From Mariprofundus ferrooxydans PV-1 (GTDB taxonomy: Bacteria > Pseudomonadota > Zetaproteobacteria > Mariprofundales > Mariprofundaceae), in NCBI RefSeq assembly GCF_000153765.1, contig NZ_DS022295.1:498666-562665 (forward strand): a stretch of DNA of 64,000 bases, read 5' to 3'. A model generated the notes under the pieces. The model was not told the DNA's origin. It made no database searches and saw only the letters and a list, made by a program, of their open reading frames with translations. The position numbers and the translations under genes are program-made. Position 1 is the first letter of the stretch; each line of letters opens with the position of its first letter. Shown one piece after another: positions 21,454 through 30,553 of this stretch.

Positions 21454-22527
21454 TCAGCCTGATTCAGACCCGACAGCGCCGTGCCGTCGCTCGAGAATAA
21501 TAGAGACAACACTTTTAACCAAAGCTGCCATCGGAATGGCAATGATAACGCCGACAATACCCCACAAGCTGCCGAACATCAGAATAGCAACGATAATGGC
21601 GATCGGATGCAGGTTAACAATTTCAGAAAACAACCACGGCACGATAACGTTGGCATCGATCGCCTGCACAATGACATAGGCCAGCAACCCGTAAGCCATC
21701 GTATCCGACCAGCCCCACTGAAAATAGGATAACAGGATGACCGGCACCGTAACCACGGCCATGCCGACAAACGGAATCCATACCGACAGGCCGGTCAGCA
21801 CGCCCAGCAGCAGTGCATAATCATGCCCCATCCACCAGTAGACCACCCACATCGCGCAACCGATGATGAATGCTTCCCAGAATTTGCCGCGAATATAGTT
21901 GCCGATCTGGATATCCAGTTCACGCCATACGCGCTGCAGCAGCGTGCGCTCCCTGGGCAGAAACTGTTGCGCCCAGCTCATAATCAGCTGCTTGTCCTTG
22001 AGCAGAAAGAAGACCAGCACCGGCACCAGTACGGCGTAGACCAGCAATGTGATCATGCCCGGAATCGATGCGATGGAGAACTTGAACAAGGCCCCGCCCC
22101 ACTCCTGCATTTTGTCCGTCGCTCCGGCGATGATCTGTTGCAGATAATCCGGGTTAATCCATTCGGCATAGTTCGCCTGCAACTGATGCAATGTATCTCT
22201 GAGCGACTGCATATATTGCGGCGCATGGGTCGCCAGCCGGCCAATCTGTTCGGTGAGCAGCGGTAGCACGGCCAGCAGTGCAAACAGCAGCAGTAGCAGC
22301 GCGCCGCCAACGGTCAGACCGATTGCCAACATGCGCGGCAACCGGCAGCGGGTCATCAGTTCAATCACACCGTCGAGTACATACGCCAGTGCAATCGCCA
22401 GCAACAGCGGCGCCAGCACAGGCACCAGCAACACCAGCAACAGGAATATGACCAACAGCGATGTTATCAGCATCACCAACTCGGTATCCGCCAGACGTTG
22501 CCTCAGCCAGTTTATGAAGATTGACAT
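21454..22527 (-). CDS. AI-2E family transporter (PerM-like permease)
   Basis: A 357-residue polytopic membrane protein of the AI-2E/PerM family. About seven or eight membrane helices are visible: two at the N-terminus, one around 60-80, a long loop with amphipathic helices (100-150), and a C-terminal block ending IVGVIIAIPMAALVKSVV. Substrates vary in this family (autoinducer-2, sodium, other small solutes) and cannot be told from sequence. It overlaps the DUF4149 gene by 16 bases. A short palindrome AGGCTGCAGCCT at 21417-21428, followed on the minus strand by a T-rich tract, could end the transcript. Confidence 0.88.
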   Translation of the reverse strand: MSIFINWLRQRLADTELVMLITSLLVIFLLLVLLVPVLAPLLLAIALAYVLDGVIELMTRCRLPRMLAIGLTVGGALLLLLFALLAVLPLLTEQIGRLATHAPQYMQSLRDTLHQLQANYAEWINPDYLQQIIAGATDKMQEWGGALFKFSIASIPGMITLLVYAVLVPVLVFFLLKDKQLIMSWAQQFLPRERTLLQRVWRELDIQIGNYIRGKFWEAFIIGCAMWVVYWWMGHDYALLLGVLTGLSVWIPFVGMAVVTVPVILLSYFQWGWSDTMAYGLLAYVIVQAIDANVIVPWLFSEIVNLHPIAIIVAILMFGSLWGIVGVIIAIPMAALVKSVVSIILERRHGAVGSESG

Positions 22528-23009
22528 GATCCCTTATCCGGTGATCGTCCGACAGGACCCATGGCGACCAGCAGTGCAGCCAGCAGAGTGGAGATCAGAT
22601 GCATAACGGCGCTGATACCGTGCCACATGCCGAACAGCTGGCGCTGTGGATCATCTTTGGCAACCAGATCAATCGGTCCCATCTGAGCCTTGATCTCAGC
22701 CATCACCGGCGCCAGTGCAAAGGCATTAACAGCCACCAGAATCGATAGCGTCAGCAGCAGTATCCAGCGCCGGCGACCAACGCCTCCGTCCTGCATACGC
22801 ATCCAGAATGCAGCCGTAGCTGCAGCCAGAAACAACAATGATATCAGGCTGATATGGAATATGTTTCCAGCAATTTCTCCGGCCAGACTCTGACTGGGAG
22901 CCGTACTGAACAGGACCGGCGCAACGATATAGCCGGGCACCACCAGCAGAGCCAGCATCAAAGCCAGGCAGAGCCGTGTTGCGCCGATGCGGATGCAGTT
23001 AACGCTCAT
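22512..23009 (-). CDS. DUF4149 domain membrane protein
   Basis: A 165-residue protein with four predicted membrane helices (about 13-33, 48-68, 81-101 and 131-150). It matches DUF4149, seen in the pattern VVPGYIVAPVLFS near the N-terminus and a conserved LFGMWHGISAVMHL helix. Function is unknown. It begins 39 bases after the greA stop, and its end overlaps the following permease gene. A role with greA has not been shown. Confidence 0.8.
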   Translation of the reverse strand: MSVNCIRIGATRLCLALMLALLVVPGYIVAPVLFSTAPSQSLAGEIAGNIFHISLISLLFLAAATAAFWMRMQDGGVGRRRWILLLTLSILVAVNAFALAPVMAEIKAQMGPIDLVAKDDPQRQLFGMWHGISAVMHLISTLLAALLVAMGPVGRSPDKGSCQSS

Positions 23010-23048
23010 AGCGCCTGATCACTCCACTCCGCACTTTTGCCATACCCA

Positions 23049-23522
23049 CTAGACGTACTCAATGGCCTGAATTTCAAATTCACGCTCTCCGCCCGGCGCC
23101 TGTACCACAGCCAGATCGCCTTCCTCTTTGCCGATCATGGCACGGGCGATCGGTGATGTGATCGACACCATCCCTTTTTCGATATCGGCTTCATCCACAC
23201 CGACAATCTGATAGGTCACTTCGGTGCCCTGGTTCACATCAATAAGCTCAACCGTGGCGCCGAAGACCACTTTTTCAGCCTTGATGGTTGCCGGGTCAAT
23301 CACATGTGCACGCGCCAGCTTGTCTTCGATATCCGTGATTCTGCCTTCATTCATGCCCTGCTCTTCCTTGGCTGCATGATATTCGGCATTTTCCGACAGA
23401 TCGCCGTGTGCTCGTGCCGATTCGATCGTGGATACAATCTGATGACGCTTCTCACCCTTGAGATAAGCCAGCAGCTGCTTCAACTCTTCAGCACCTTTTT
23501 TTGTCATGGGAACACGTTCCAT
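23049..23522 (-). CDS. greA: Transcription elongation factor GreA
   Basis: A 157-residue protein of standard GreA length. The N-terminal coiled coil has the acidic tip region DLSENAEYHAAKEEQ (46-60), whose D and E residues coordinate the catalytic magnesium in RNA polymerase, and the C-terminal FKBP-like domain ends with GEREFEIQAIEYV. GreA stimulates cleavage of backtracked RNA. GGAG lies five bases before the ATG. It follows carB by about 80 bases. Confidence 0.97.
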   Translation of the reverse strand: MERVPMTKKGAEELKQLLAYLKGEKRHQIVSTIESARAHGDLSENAEYHAAKEEQGMNEGRITDIEDKLARAHVIDPATIKAEKVVFGATVELIDVNQGTEVTYQIVGVDEADIEKGMVSITSPIARAMIGKEEGDLAVVQAPGGEREFEIQAIEYV

Positions 23523-23570
23523 TAATTCTCCTTAAGTTTGGGGTCAGGCATGAGGGATAAGCAATACGCT

Positions 23571-23587
23571 ACAGGAGTTACTCCTGT
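23571..23587. repeat. Inverted repeat between carB and greA
   Basis: ACAGGAG (23571-23577) and CTCCTGT (23581-23587) form a seven-pair stem with a three-base loop. There is no T-run on either side. It may be a weak terminator or processing site between carB and greA. Confidence 0.4.
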
Positions 23588-23601
23588 TTCACCTGCTCTC
23601 C

Positions 23602-26600
23602 TCAACCTTTATGATATTCCTGAATACTTTTAACGGCAGTGACATCAAAATGTCCAACCATCGCACCTGCTGCAGCCAGTCCGCCGGCCATGGTGGTGAA
23701 ATATACAATTTCGCGCACCAGCGCCGCCTGACGGATCGATTGCGAGTCATGAATCGCCTGCACGCCTTCGGTGGTATTGACGATGAAGTCCACCTCATCG
23801 TTAATCAGTCGATCCACGATATGCGGACGCTCGCCATCAGTCACCTTCGGCACAACCTGGGCTTTGATACCGGCCCCGGTCAACACGGTATAGGTGCCGG
23901 CGGTAGCCAGAATCGTAAAGCCGGCATCATCGAGCAGACGGCCTAACTGTACCACTGCAGGCTTGTCGCTATCCTTGACCGAGATAAATGCCGTGCCGCT
24001 CTCCGGCAGGCGTTGTCCTGCACCCAGCTGCGCTTTGGAAAACGCGGCAGGGAAGACTTCGGCAATGCCCATCACCTCACCCGTCGACTTCATTTCCGGC
24101 CCCAGCAGCGGATCAACACCGCGGAACTTCACAAACGGGAATACCGCTTCCTTGACTGCCCGGAAGGTGGTCGGCTGGGCAATTTCATCTATACCCTGAT
24201 CATCCAGCGACTGACCGACCATGATACGCGCCGCGATTTTGGCCAGCGGCTTGCCGGTTGCCTTGGAGACAAACGGCACGGTGCGGGATGCACGCGGGTT
24301 CACTTCCAGCACATAAATGGTTTCACCCTGCACGGCAAACTGGATATTCAGCAGCCCCTTCACATGCAGAGCCAGTCCCAGTGCTGCGGTCTGGCGACGT
24401 ACTTCGTCAATAATCGCATCAGAAATCGAGTGCGGCGGCAGACAGCAGGCTGAATCGCCGGAGTGTACGCCCGCCTCCTCGATATGCTCCATGATGCCGC
24501 CGATGACCACACGCTTGCCATCGGAGAGTGCATCCACATCCAGCTCGATCGCGTTGTTCAGGAAACGATCCAGCAGTACCGGATGATCGGGCGAGGCCTG
24601 CACGGCTTCGCGCATATAACGCAGAAGCCCCTTTTCATTGTGCACAACCTGCATGGCACGACCGCCGAGCACATAAGATGGACGCACCACCACCGGGTAG
24701 CCGATGTTTGCAGCCACAGCCAGCGCTTCATCGGTGGAGCGTGCCGTACCGTTCTCCGGTTGCAGCAGCTTCAGCTCATGCAACAGTTTCTGAAAACGCT
24801 CGCGATCCTCTGCCAGGTCGATCATATCCGGATTAGTGCCGATAATCGGTACACCGGCCGCTTCCAGCGACTCAGCCAGCTTCAGCGGCGTCTGGCCGCC
24901 GAACTGCACGATAACGCCTGCCGGTTGCTCGACATCGACAATGGCCATGACATCTTCAAATGTCAGCGGTTCGAAATAGAGGCGATCGGATGTATCATAA
25001 TCGGTCGATACCGTTTCCGGATTACAGTTGACCATGATGGTTTCATAACCGTCATCCGAGAGTGCAAAAGCGGCGTGTACACAGCAGTAATCGAATTCGA
25101 TACCCTGACCGATCCGGTTGGGACCGCCGCCGAGTACCATAATCTTCTGTTTGCCGGTTGGACGCGCCTCGCACTCATCCTCATAGGCGGAGTAGAGATA
25201 CGGCGTATGCGCTTCAAACTCGGCCGCACAGGTATCCACCCGTTTAAATACGGGCAGCACGCCGTGCGCCTGCCTCATGGCATGGATGGCCGACTCGCTT
25301 TCACCCAGCAGGGCAGCCAGACGAATATCAGACAACCCTTCGCGCTTGGCATATCGCCACTCTGCAGCCGTAAGCAGGGATGCATCACGACCAACAAGCG
25401 ATTGCTCGAGCTGGATGACCGTATTGATTTCACGCACAAACCACGGATCGATACGGGTCACATCAAAGACGCGCTCTTCGCTCCAGCCGGCACGTAGTGC
25501 CTCACCGACCCACCAGAGTCGCTGCTCGCCGGCAATCGCCAGCTTCTCCTGCAGGAAACGCTCGGCATCAACATCTTCCGGGATTTTCAAATCAAAGCCG
25601 CTGGTGCCGGTCTCCAGCCCGCGCATGGCCTTACCCAGTGATTCGGTAAAGCTGCGACCGATCGCCATCACTTCGCCGACCGACTTCATCTGTGTGGTCA
25701 GCCTGACATCGGCACCCGGGAATTTTTCAAAGGCAAAACGCGGCAGCTTGGTAACCACGTAATCGATCGATGGCTCAAATGCCGCCCATGTTTCGCCGGT
25801 AATATCGTTACGAATCTCATCAAGCGTAAAACCGACAGCCAGTTTTGCCGCAATTTTCGCGATCGGGAAGCCGGTAGCCTTGGAGGCCAGCGCCGAGGAG
25901 CGGGATACGCGCGGATTCATCTCAATAACAATCAGACGGCCGTCCACCGGATTAACGGCAAACTGCACATTGGAGCCGCCTGTTTCAACACCGATCTCGC
26001 GCAGAATCGCAATCGATGCATTACGCATGCGCTGGTATTCCTTATCGGTCAGTGTCTGGGCCGGCGCAACCGTGATCGAGTCGCCGGTATGGACACCCAT
26101 CGGGTCCAGATTTTCAATCGAACAGATGATGACGCAGTTGTCCGCATGATCGCGCATCACTTCCATCTCGAACTCTTTCCAGCCGATGATCGATTCTTCC
26201 ACCAGAATTTCGTCGGTCGGGCTGGCATCAATACCGGATGCGGCAATCTGCTCGAACTCTTCAGGGTTATAGGCAATACCGCCGCCGGAGCCGCCGAGAG
26301 TGAAGGATGGACGGATAATAATCGGATAACCGATATCGGATGCCAGCGAGCGCGCTTCATCCATCGAATGGGCAAAGCCGCCGCGCGCCATTTCCAGACC
26401 CAGCCTGTCCATCGCATCCTTGAATCGCTCACGATCTTCCGCCATATCGATGGCATCGGGCTGTGCGCCGATCAGCTTGACGTTGAACTTCTCCAGAATA
26501 CCGTGCTTGTTCAGGCTCAGGGCACAGTTAAGCGCCGTCTGTCCGCCCATCGTAGGCAGAATGGCATCCGGCCGTTCCTTCTCGATGATTTTCGCGACCA

Positions 26601-26817
26601 CTTCCCATGTCACCGGCTCGATATAGGTAGCATCGGCAAATTCCGGGTCGGTCATAATCGTGGCCGGATTGGAGTTCACCAGAATAACCCGATACCCCTC
26701 CTCCTTCAGCGCCTTGCAGGCCTGAACGCCGGAGTAATCAAACTCACAAGCCTGACCGATAACAATCGGCCCTGCTCCCAAAATCATAATCGAATGAAGA
26801 TCTGTACGACGTGGCAT
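23602..26817 (-). CDS. carB: Carbamoyl-phosphate synthase large subunit
   Basis: The start at 26815-26817 gives 1071 residues beginning [20 protein letters not shown], the usual CarB N-terminus, with AAGGAG upstream. Two homologous ATP-grasp halves are clear, with [17 protein letters not shown] and [17 protein letters not shown] as paired motifs, and a C-terminal MGS-like allosteric domain. The enzyme makes carbamoyl phosphate for arginine and pyrimidine synthesis using ammonia passed from CarA. carA is not adjacent; the next gene upstream is divergent. A frame extending to 26883 would run through a terminator-like hairpin and is rejected as the start. Confidence 0.97.
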   Translation of the reverse strand: MPRRTDLHSIMILGAGPIVIGQACEFDYSGVQACKALKEEGYRVILVNSNPATIMTDPEFADATYIEPVTWEVVAKIIEKERPDAILPTMGGQTALNCALSLNKHGILEKFNVKLIGAQPDAIDMAEDRERFKDAMDRLGLEMARGGFAHSMDEARSLASDIGYPIIIRPSFTLGGSGGGIAYNPEEFEQIAASGIDASPTDEILVEESIIGWKEFEMEVMRDHADNCVIICSIENLDPMGVHTGDSITVAPAQTLTDKEYQRMRNASIAILREIGVETGGSNVQFAVNPVDGRLIVIEMNPRVSRSSALASKATGFPIAKIAAKLAVGFTLDEIRNDITGETWAAFEPSIDYVVTKLPRFAFEKFPGADVRLTTQMKSVGEVMAIGRSFTESLGKAMRGLETGTSGFDLKIPEDVDAERFLQEKLAIAGEQRLWWVGEALRAGWSEERVFDVTRIDPWFVREINTVIQLEQSLVGRDASLLTAAEWRYAKREGLSDIRLAALLGESESAIHAMRQAHGVLPVFKRVDTCAAEFEAHTPYLYSAYEDECEARPTGKQKIMVLGGGPNRIGQGIEFDYCCVHAAFALSDDGYETIMVNCNPETVSTDYDTSDRLYFEPLTFEDVMAIVDVEQPAGVIVQFGGQTPLKLAESLEAAGVPIIGTNPDMIDLAEDRERFQKLLHELKLLQPENGTARSTDEALAVAANIGYPVVVRPSYVLGGRAMQVVHNEKGLLRYMREAVQASPDHPVLLDRFLNNAIELDVDALSDGKRVVIGGIMEHIEEAGVHSGDSACCLPPHSISDAIIDEVRRQTAALGLALHVKGLLNIQFAVQGETIYVLEVNPRASRTVPFVSKATGKPLAKIAARIMVGQSLDDQGIDEIAQPTTFRAVKEAVFPFVKFRGVDPLLGPEMKSTGEVMGIAEVFPAAFSKAQLGAGQRLPESGTAFISVKDSDKPAVVQLGRLLDDAGFTILATAGTYTVLTGAGIKAQVVPKVTDGERPHIVDRLINDEVDFIVNTTEGVQAIHDSQSIRQAALVREIVYFTTMAGGLAAAGAMVGHFDVTAVKSIQEYHKG

Positions 26818-26858
26818 GTTCTCAGCGACTCCTTGGGGAATAACAGTTCCGGACACAG

Positions 26859-26876
26859 AAAAACGGGCAAGCCCGT
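26859..26876 (-). terminator. Terminator-like hairpin in the carB leader
   Basis: On the minus strand ACGGGC-TT-GCCCGT (26876-26863) is followed by a run of T residues and lies about 45 bases upstream of the carB ATG. No minus-strand gene ends here, so it looks like an attenuator in the carB leader. The nearest upstream minus-strand coding sequence is over 1.3 kb away, beyond a divergent gene. Confidence 0.55.
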
Positions 26877-27151
26877 GACTCACCCGCCATTAGCGCCAAC
26901 ACTAGCGTACCCCGTACTATTGGCAAAGTGAATGCTGTGATTGCTCCGTCTGGACTGATTATCTCGCCTGCGGCATCATTGCAATCGTATAGCAACGCAC
27001 GTCTCCCCGCTATCTTCAACAATAACATGACGCATGTTTATTAAAAAGCCCGTGACGCCACGTTCTCTCCAATGGGACCTGTCGTTTACCATGACCTCAT
27101 TGAGGGGAAGAAATGCACGATGACCCGGCTGTACAACAAAGGAGCAGATCC

Positions 27152-28177
27152 ATGGATGATAAAGACCTATCCCCGCAGCAGGACGCCGCTCATGCTCCGG
27201 AGTCAGCTCCGCATGATGCCGATGATGATACATCCACCAGCGCCGAAGCGCTGTTCACCCAGATGCAGGAAGCATTCCAACCGTTGCAGCAGGGTAACGG
27301 GCAGAGCCGCGAGCTTCCCGACGCAGACAATCCAGCAGCTGACGAGCCCATTGAAGTCTCCGACGGGAGTACCCGGGCGAGCAATAACGGCCGCAAGATT
27401 GCACTGGCCGTAAGTGTCGGAGCTATTGCGCTGGTGGCAGGGTTATATATTGCATCTCTTCCCGACTCAGACGATCGACCGGCTTCCCGTAGCGTCGCAA
27501 CCACATCTGCACCGATTCTGCCGGCCGATCACGATGCAGATGAGAAACAGGAGAGTACGGCTCAACAACCGGTTGTAACACCGGAGACTCAAATGGCTGC
27601 ATCAGAGCAGCAGCCATCATCCGGAAGCGAAAGCAGCGATTCAGCTATGAACGGTACACCGGCAATATTGCCTGATAAGTCGCCGGTTGATGCGCCGGTG
27701 GTCAGTGATGATATCAGCCATGCAACAGAAGCAGCATCAACAGCAGAGCTGCCATCGAGCAGCCCGGTGACTCCGCATCTGGCAGAGACACGCTCACCTC
27801 AAACTCAGGCAGCAGCCACTCCCGACCGTCAGGCAGCTGAGCCCTCTTCCCGAATCGCGGTCAATGATGCGCTGGATCCGGCAAATACCGGTGAACAACA
27901 CAAGGGTGCTATGGCGACCCTCCCTGCGCAGAAACAGTGGGTCATTAACCTGGCTTCATTTCTGGATGCCGCCGCAGCCGACAGGATGCTTGCCCGATTG
28001 AGAGATGACGGGCTGGCATGCGCCGGCACGGAGGTCACAATCGCAGGCACTGTCTGGCACCGCATTTATCTGCCGGGTTTCTCCACCGTTCATCAGGCAA
28101 CAAAGCCGATGCAGGAGCTCTCCGACAGATATGGTATTAAGGGTGCATGGATCGGTAAAGCCCCTGCCGCCGAATAA
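27152..28177 (+). CDS. SPOR-domain membrane protein
   Basis: The chosen ATG has AGGAG eight bases upstream and gives 341 residues; an ATG at 27113 would add 13 residues and also has a purine-rich site. An acidic cytoplasmic segment is followed by one membrane helix (KIALAVSVGAIALVAGLYIA, about 82-102), a long low-complexity linker rich in S, A, P, T and Q, and a C-terminal SPOR-like domain (about 262-337, WVINLASFLDAAAADRML to IKGAWIGK). SPOR domains bind denuded peptidoglycan at division sites. It is divergent from carB and stands alone. Confidence 0.8.
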   Translation: MDDKDLSPQQDAAHAPESAPHDADDDTSTSAEALFTQMQEAFQPLQQGNGQSRELPDADNPAADEPIEVSDGSTRASNNGRKIALAVSVGAIALVAGLYIASLPDSDDRPASRSVATTSAPILPADHDADEKQESTAQQPVVTPETQMAASEQQPSSGSESSDSAMNGTPAILPDKSPVDAPVVSDDISHATEAASTAELPSSSPVTPHLAETRSPQTQAAATPDRQAAEPSSRIAVNDALDPANTGEQHKGAMATLPAQKQWVINLASFLDAAAADRMLARLRDDGLACAGTEVTIAGTVWHRIYLPGFSTVHQATKPMQELSDRYGIKGAWIGKAPAAE

Positions 28178-28179
28178 CC

Positions 28180-28206
28180 CTCCGACAGTTTTTCTGATCG
28201 TCGGAG
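28180..28206. terminator. Hairpin between convergent genes
   Basis: CTCCGAC (28180-28186) and GTCGGAG (28200-28206) form a perfect seven-pair stem with a 13-base loop containing TTTTT. It lies just after the SPOR gene stop and before the end of the convergent aminotransferase gene. No strong T-run follows, so it may be a weak bidirectional terminator. Confidence 0.5.
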
Positions 28207-28229
28207 CACTGCTTTAGAGGTGGCTCAGT

Positions 28230-29354
28230 TTAACGTACACGCCACCATACGGGTGGAAATGCTTCGACATCGGAATAGCAGTGCGGTGAGAGACGTATGG
28301 CACCACCGCGACAGGCACAGACCACACCTGCATCCATCAGGCTGCGATAGAGGCGCTCATGCCCTGCTCTGTCCAGATCACGACAGCGAAAGCTGATAAT
28401 ACCGGCATGTCGTTCAGGCTCGGCAGAAGTGATGAGCTCCAGCTCCGGCTCGTGTATCACCCACTCGATCAGCCACGCGGCCCTCTCCATTATCATCTGC
28501 TCAACCGCTTGCATACCCATCTCTTCAAACAGGGAGAGGCTGGCATTGAGCGCATAAATACCTACGGTGTTGGGGCTGCCCGGCTCAAACCGACGGGCCG
28601 AGTGAGCCGGCTGCCAATCCATTCGATCGAAATCACCGACATGCTCAACCATGTGCCAGCCGAACTGCTGCAGACGCAAGCGATCTCTGGCCTGAGGCGT
28701 TGAATAAAACAGAGCGATCCCTTCCGGCCCCAGCATCCATTTATGCGCATCGGCCACAACAAAATCCGCCCGGCACGCCTGCGCATCAAAGGCTGCAGCA
28801 CCCAGACTCTGGATCGCATCCACACAGAACAGGATGCCGCGCGCAGAGCAGTCATGCCCCAGCCGCTGAAGATCCATGCGCAGGCCGCTGGCATATTGCA
28901 CCGAGCTGATACTAAGCAAACGTGTCCTTTCATCACAGAGAGCGAGTAGCGCCGCTTCCGGATCAGGGCATGATAGATCGGCCTCTACCAGCTCAACCCC
29001 CTGCTCTGCCAGCGACTCCCAGACGATACGGTTGGACGGAAATTCCTGATTGCTAATCACCACACGATCCTTTGCCTGCCACTCAAGGCCTGCGGCAATC
29101 AGCGAGAGCCCCTCGGATGTGTTCTTCAGTAAGGCAATATCGTCCACCGAAGGGGCGTTGAGCAACCACGCCAGTCGCTTGCGTAACTGACGCTCCACCC
29201 CCATCCAGCGCGGATAATCGGCAGCCCCCTGCAGCATGTTCTCTTCGGCAAAGGCTTTAACGGCATCGGCTGTGCGCCGCGGCCATACGCCGACCGCCGC
29301 ATGATTGAGATAGATCAGGCCTTTCCGGTGCGGGAATTCATTTTTCAGATCCAT
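28230..29354 (-). CDS. Class V aminotransferase (cysteine desulfurase-like)
   Basis: A 374-residue PLP enzyme of the class V fold. IYLNHAAVG (14-22) is the family start, D179-x-x-Q182 (VDAIQS) contacts the cofactor, and K205 in ADAHKWMLGPEG forms the Schiff base. A C-terminal CACRGGAIRLSPHCYS provides the small-domain motif. Relatives include cysteine desulfurases, selenocysteine lyases and isopenicillin N epimerase-like proteins; the catalytic cysteine loop of IscS/SufS is not obvious, so the substrate is open. It is a single gene convergent with the SPOR gene. Confidence 0.85.
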   Translation of the reverse strand: MDLKNEFPHRKGLIYLNHAAVGVWPRRTADAVKAFAEENMLQGAADYPRWMGVERQLRKRLAWLLNAPSVDDIALLKNTSEGLSLIAAGLEWQAKDRVVISNQEFPSNRIVWESLAEQGVELVEADLSCPDPEAALLALCDERTRLLSISSVQYASGLRMDLQRLGHDCSARGILFCVDAIQSLGAAAFDAQACRADFVVADAHKWMLGPEGIALFYSTPQARDRLRLQQFGWHMVEHVGDFDRMDWQPAHSARRFEPGSPNTVGIYALNASLSLFEEMGMQAVEQMIMERAAWLIEWVIHEPELELITSAEPERHAGIISFRCRDLDRAGHERLYRSLMDAGVVCACRGGAIRLSPHCYSDVEAFPPVWWRVR

Positions 29355-29463
29355 GGAGATCGACCTCCTGTACGCCGGCCGGATGGATCTGCTGGCGACT
29401 GTATGAACAACAGGGACACTAACAGCAGAAACGACTCGCCGATGACCGGCTTCAGATATTTTT

Positions 29464-30075
29464 TCATATGCCCTCGTGGCTGCGGTTTTTCCGGCTGCGC
29501 CAGATCAGATAAGCAATGCCGGTTATGAACAGAATCGCCGTTGCTATCCAGCCCAGTGTATGTATCGGCTGCATCAGCTGCCACAGATGCAATATCGTGT
29601 CGGCAGCATAATACAAACCGAGACCCCATACGCTACACCAGAGAAAGGCGCCGATAGCATTAAACAGCAGAAACGATTTCCACGCCATGCCCAGTGAGCC
29701 GGCTATAATGCCGTTGATTTGGCGGAACCCTTCAATAAAGCGGGAAAATACAATGAATGCGCCACCATGTCGGGCGTAAGCCCTGTCGACTTTTGCAATC
29801 GTGATATTCGATACCGGCAAACGATCCAGCACCCTGCGCCCGAGATACCGGCCGATCAGATAGCCAATCACGTCGCCTGAGAATGCCGCAGACCATGCGA
29901 CGAAGAAGACGCGCGCCATATCCATATCTCCGGATCGGGCCAGCATGGCCCCGCCCATCAGAGCCGATTGGCCGGGGAGCGGGATACCGAAATTCTCGAC
30001 AAATACCGTACCAAACAGCCCGAAATAGCCATACTCAACCATCCAGTGATGAGCGAAAAGCAGCGCATGATTCAC
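29464..30075 (-). CDS. DedA family membrane protein
   Basis: A 203-residue DedA/SNARE-associated family protein with the motifs ENFGIPLPGQSAL (27-39), GDVIGYLIGRYLGRR (68-82) and SRFIEGFRQINGIIAGS (111-127), including the conserved F-x-R-x2 region. Five or six membrane or re-entrant helices are predicted. The family supports proton motive force and lipid-carrier or phospholipid flipping. It overlaps the upstream PsiE gene by four bases (ATGA). Confidence 0.92.
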   Translation of the reverse strand: MNHALLFAHHWMVEYGYFGLFGTVFVENFGIPLPGQSALMGGAMLARSGDMDMARVFFVAWSAAFSGDVIGYLIGRYLGRRVLDRLPVSNITIAKVDRAYARHGGAFIVFSRFIEGFRQINGIIAGSLGMAWKSFLLFNAIGAFLWCSVWGLGLYYAADTILHLWQLMQPIHTLGWIATAILFITGIAYLIWRSRKNRSHEGI

Positions 30076-30518
30076 GGTTGATTTATACCCTTACGCTCAC
30101 GTCCCCAACGCTGGCCCTGCCTGACCAGAAAATAGGTCAACCCCAGCAGAAAAGCGGCGCCGGTCCACTTGCCCAACACAATCCATGTCGGGCGTATATC
30201 CGCAACAGGCAGCAAAATAATTTCACGTAAAATGACCACCAGTGCGACCTCAATAAATATCGAGATATCAACACTGCCTCCCCGCAGCAGACGGACTTCC
30301 GTATTGATCAACTCCACCATCGTCCATAATAACAGCAATACGCCGATGGCATGCATAAATCCGGTCATGAAGGGGTGCACTGTCACGGCCAGATAGATAT
30401 CGTGAAAAAAAGCTGCGGTAATCAGACCTGTTGCCATCACAAGGGCCAGACTGATGATGATACGCGCGAACTGGTTCGTCCGGTTCAGCAAGCGCTCCGC
30501 CCATTCAATATGCTCCAT
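30072..30518 (-). CDS. PsiE family (phosphate-starvation-inducible) protein
   Basis: A 148-residue protein with four membrane helices and the PsiE-type motif ISIFIEVALVVILREIIL (85-102). The name comes from phosphate starvation induction in E. coli; molecular function is unknown. No Pho box was seen. Its stop overlaps the DedA start, and it lies 35 bases downstream of the P-type ATPase gene, suggesting one transcript. Confidence 0.85.
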   Translation of the reverse strand: MEHIEWAERLLNRTNQFARIIISLALVMATGLITAAFFHDIYLAVTVHPFMTGFMHAIGVLLLLWTMVELINTEVRLLRGGSVDISIFIEVALVVILREIILLPVADIRPTWIVLGKWTGAAFLLGLTYFLVRQGQRWGRERKGINQP

Positions 30519-30553
30519 ATTGTCCTCCTGATGATGACCTGACGGGGAGAGTA

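Noticed and set aside
24463-25497. 344-codon plus-strand open frame
   Set aside because: It is antisense to carB and has no domain, ribosome site or operon context.
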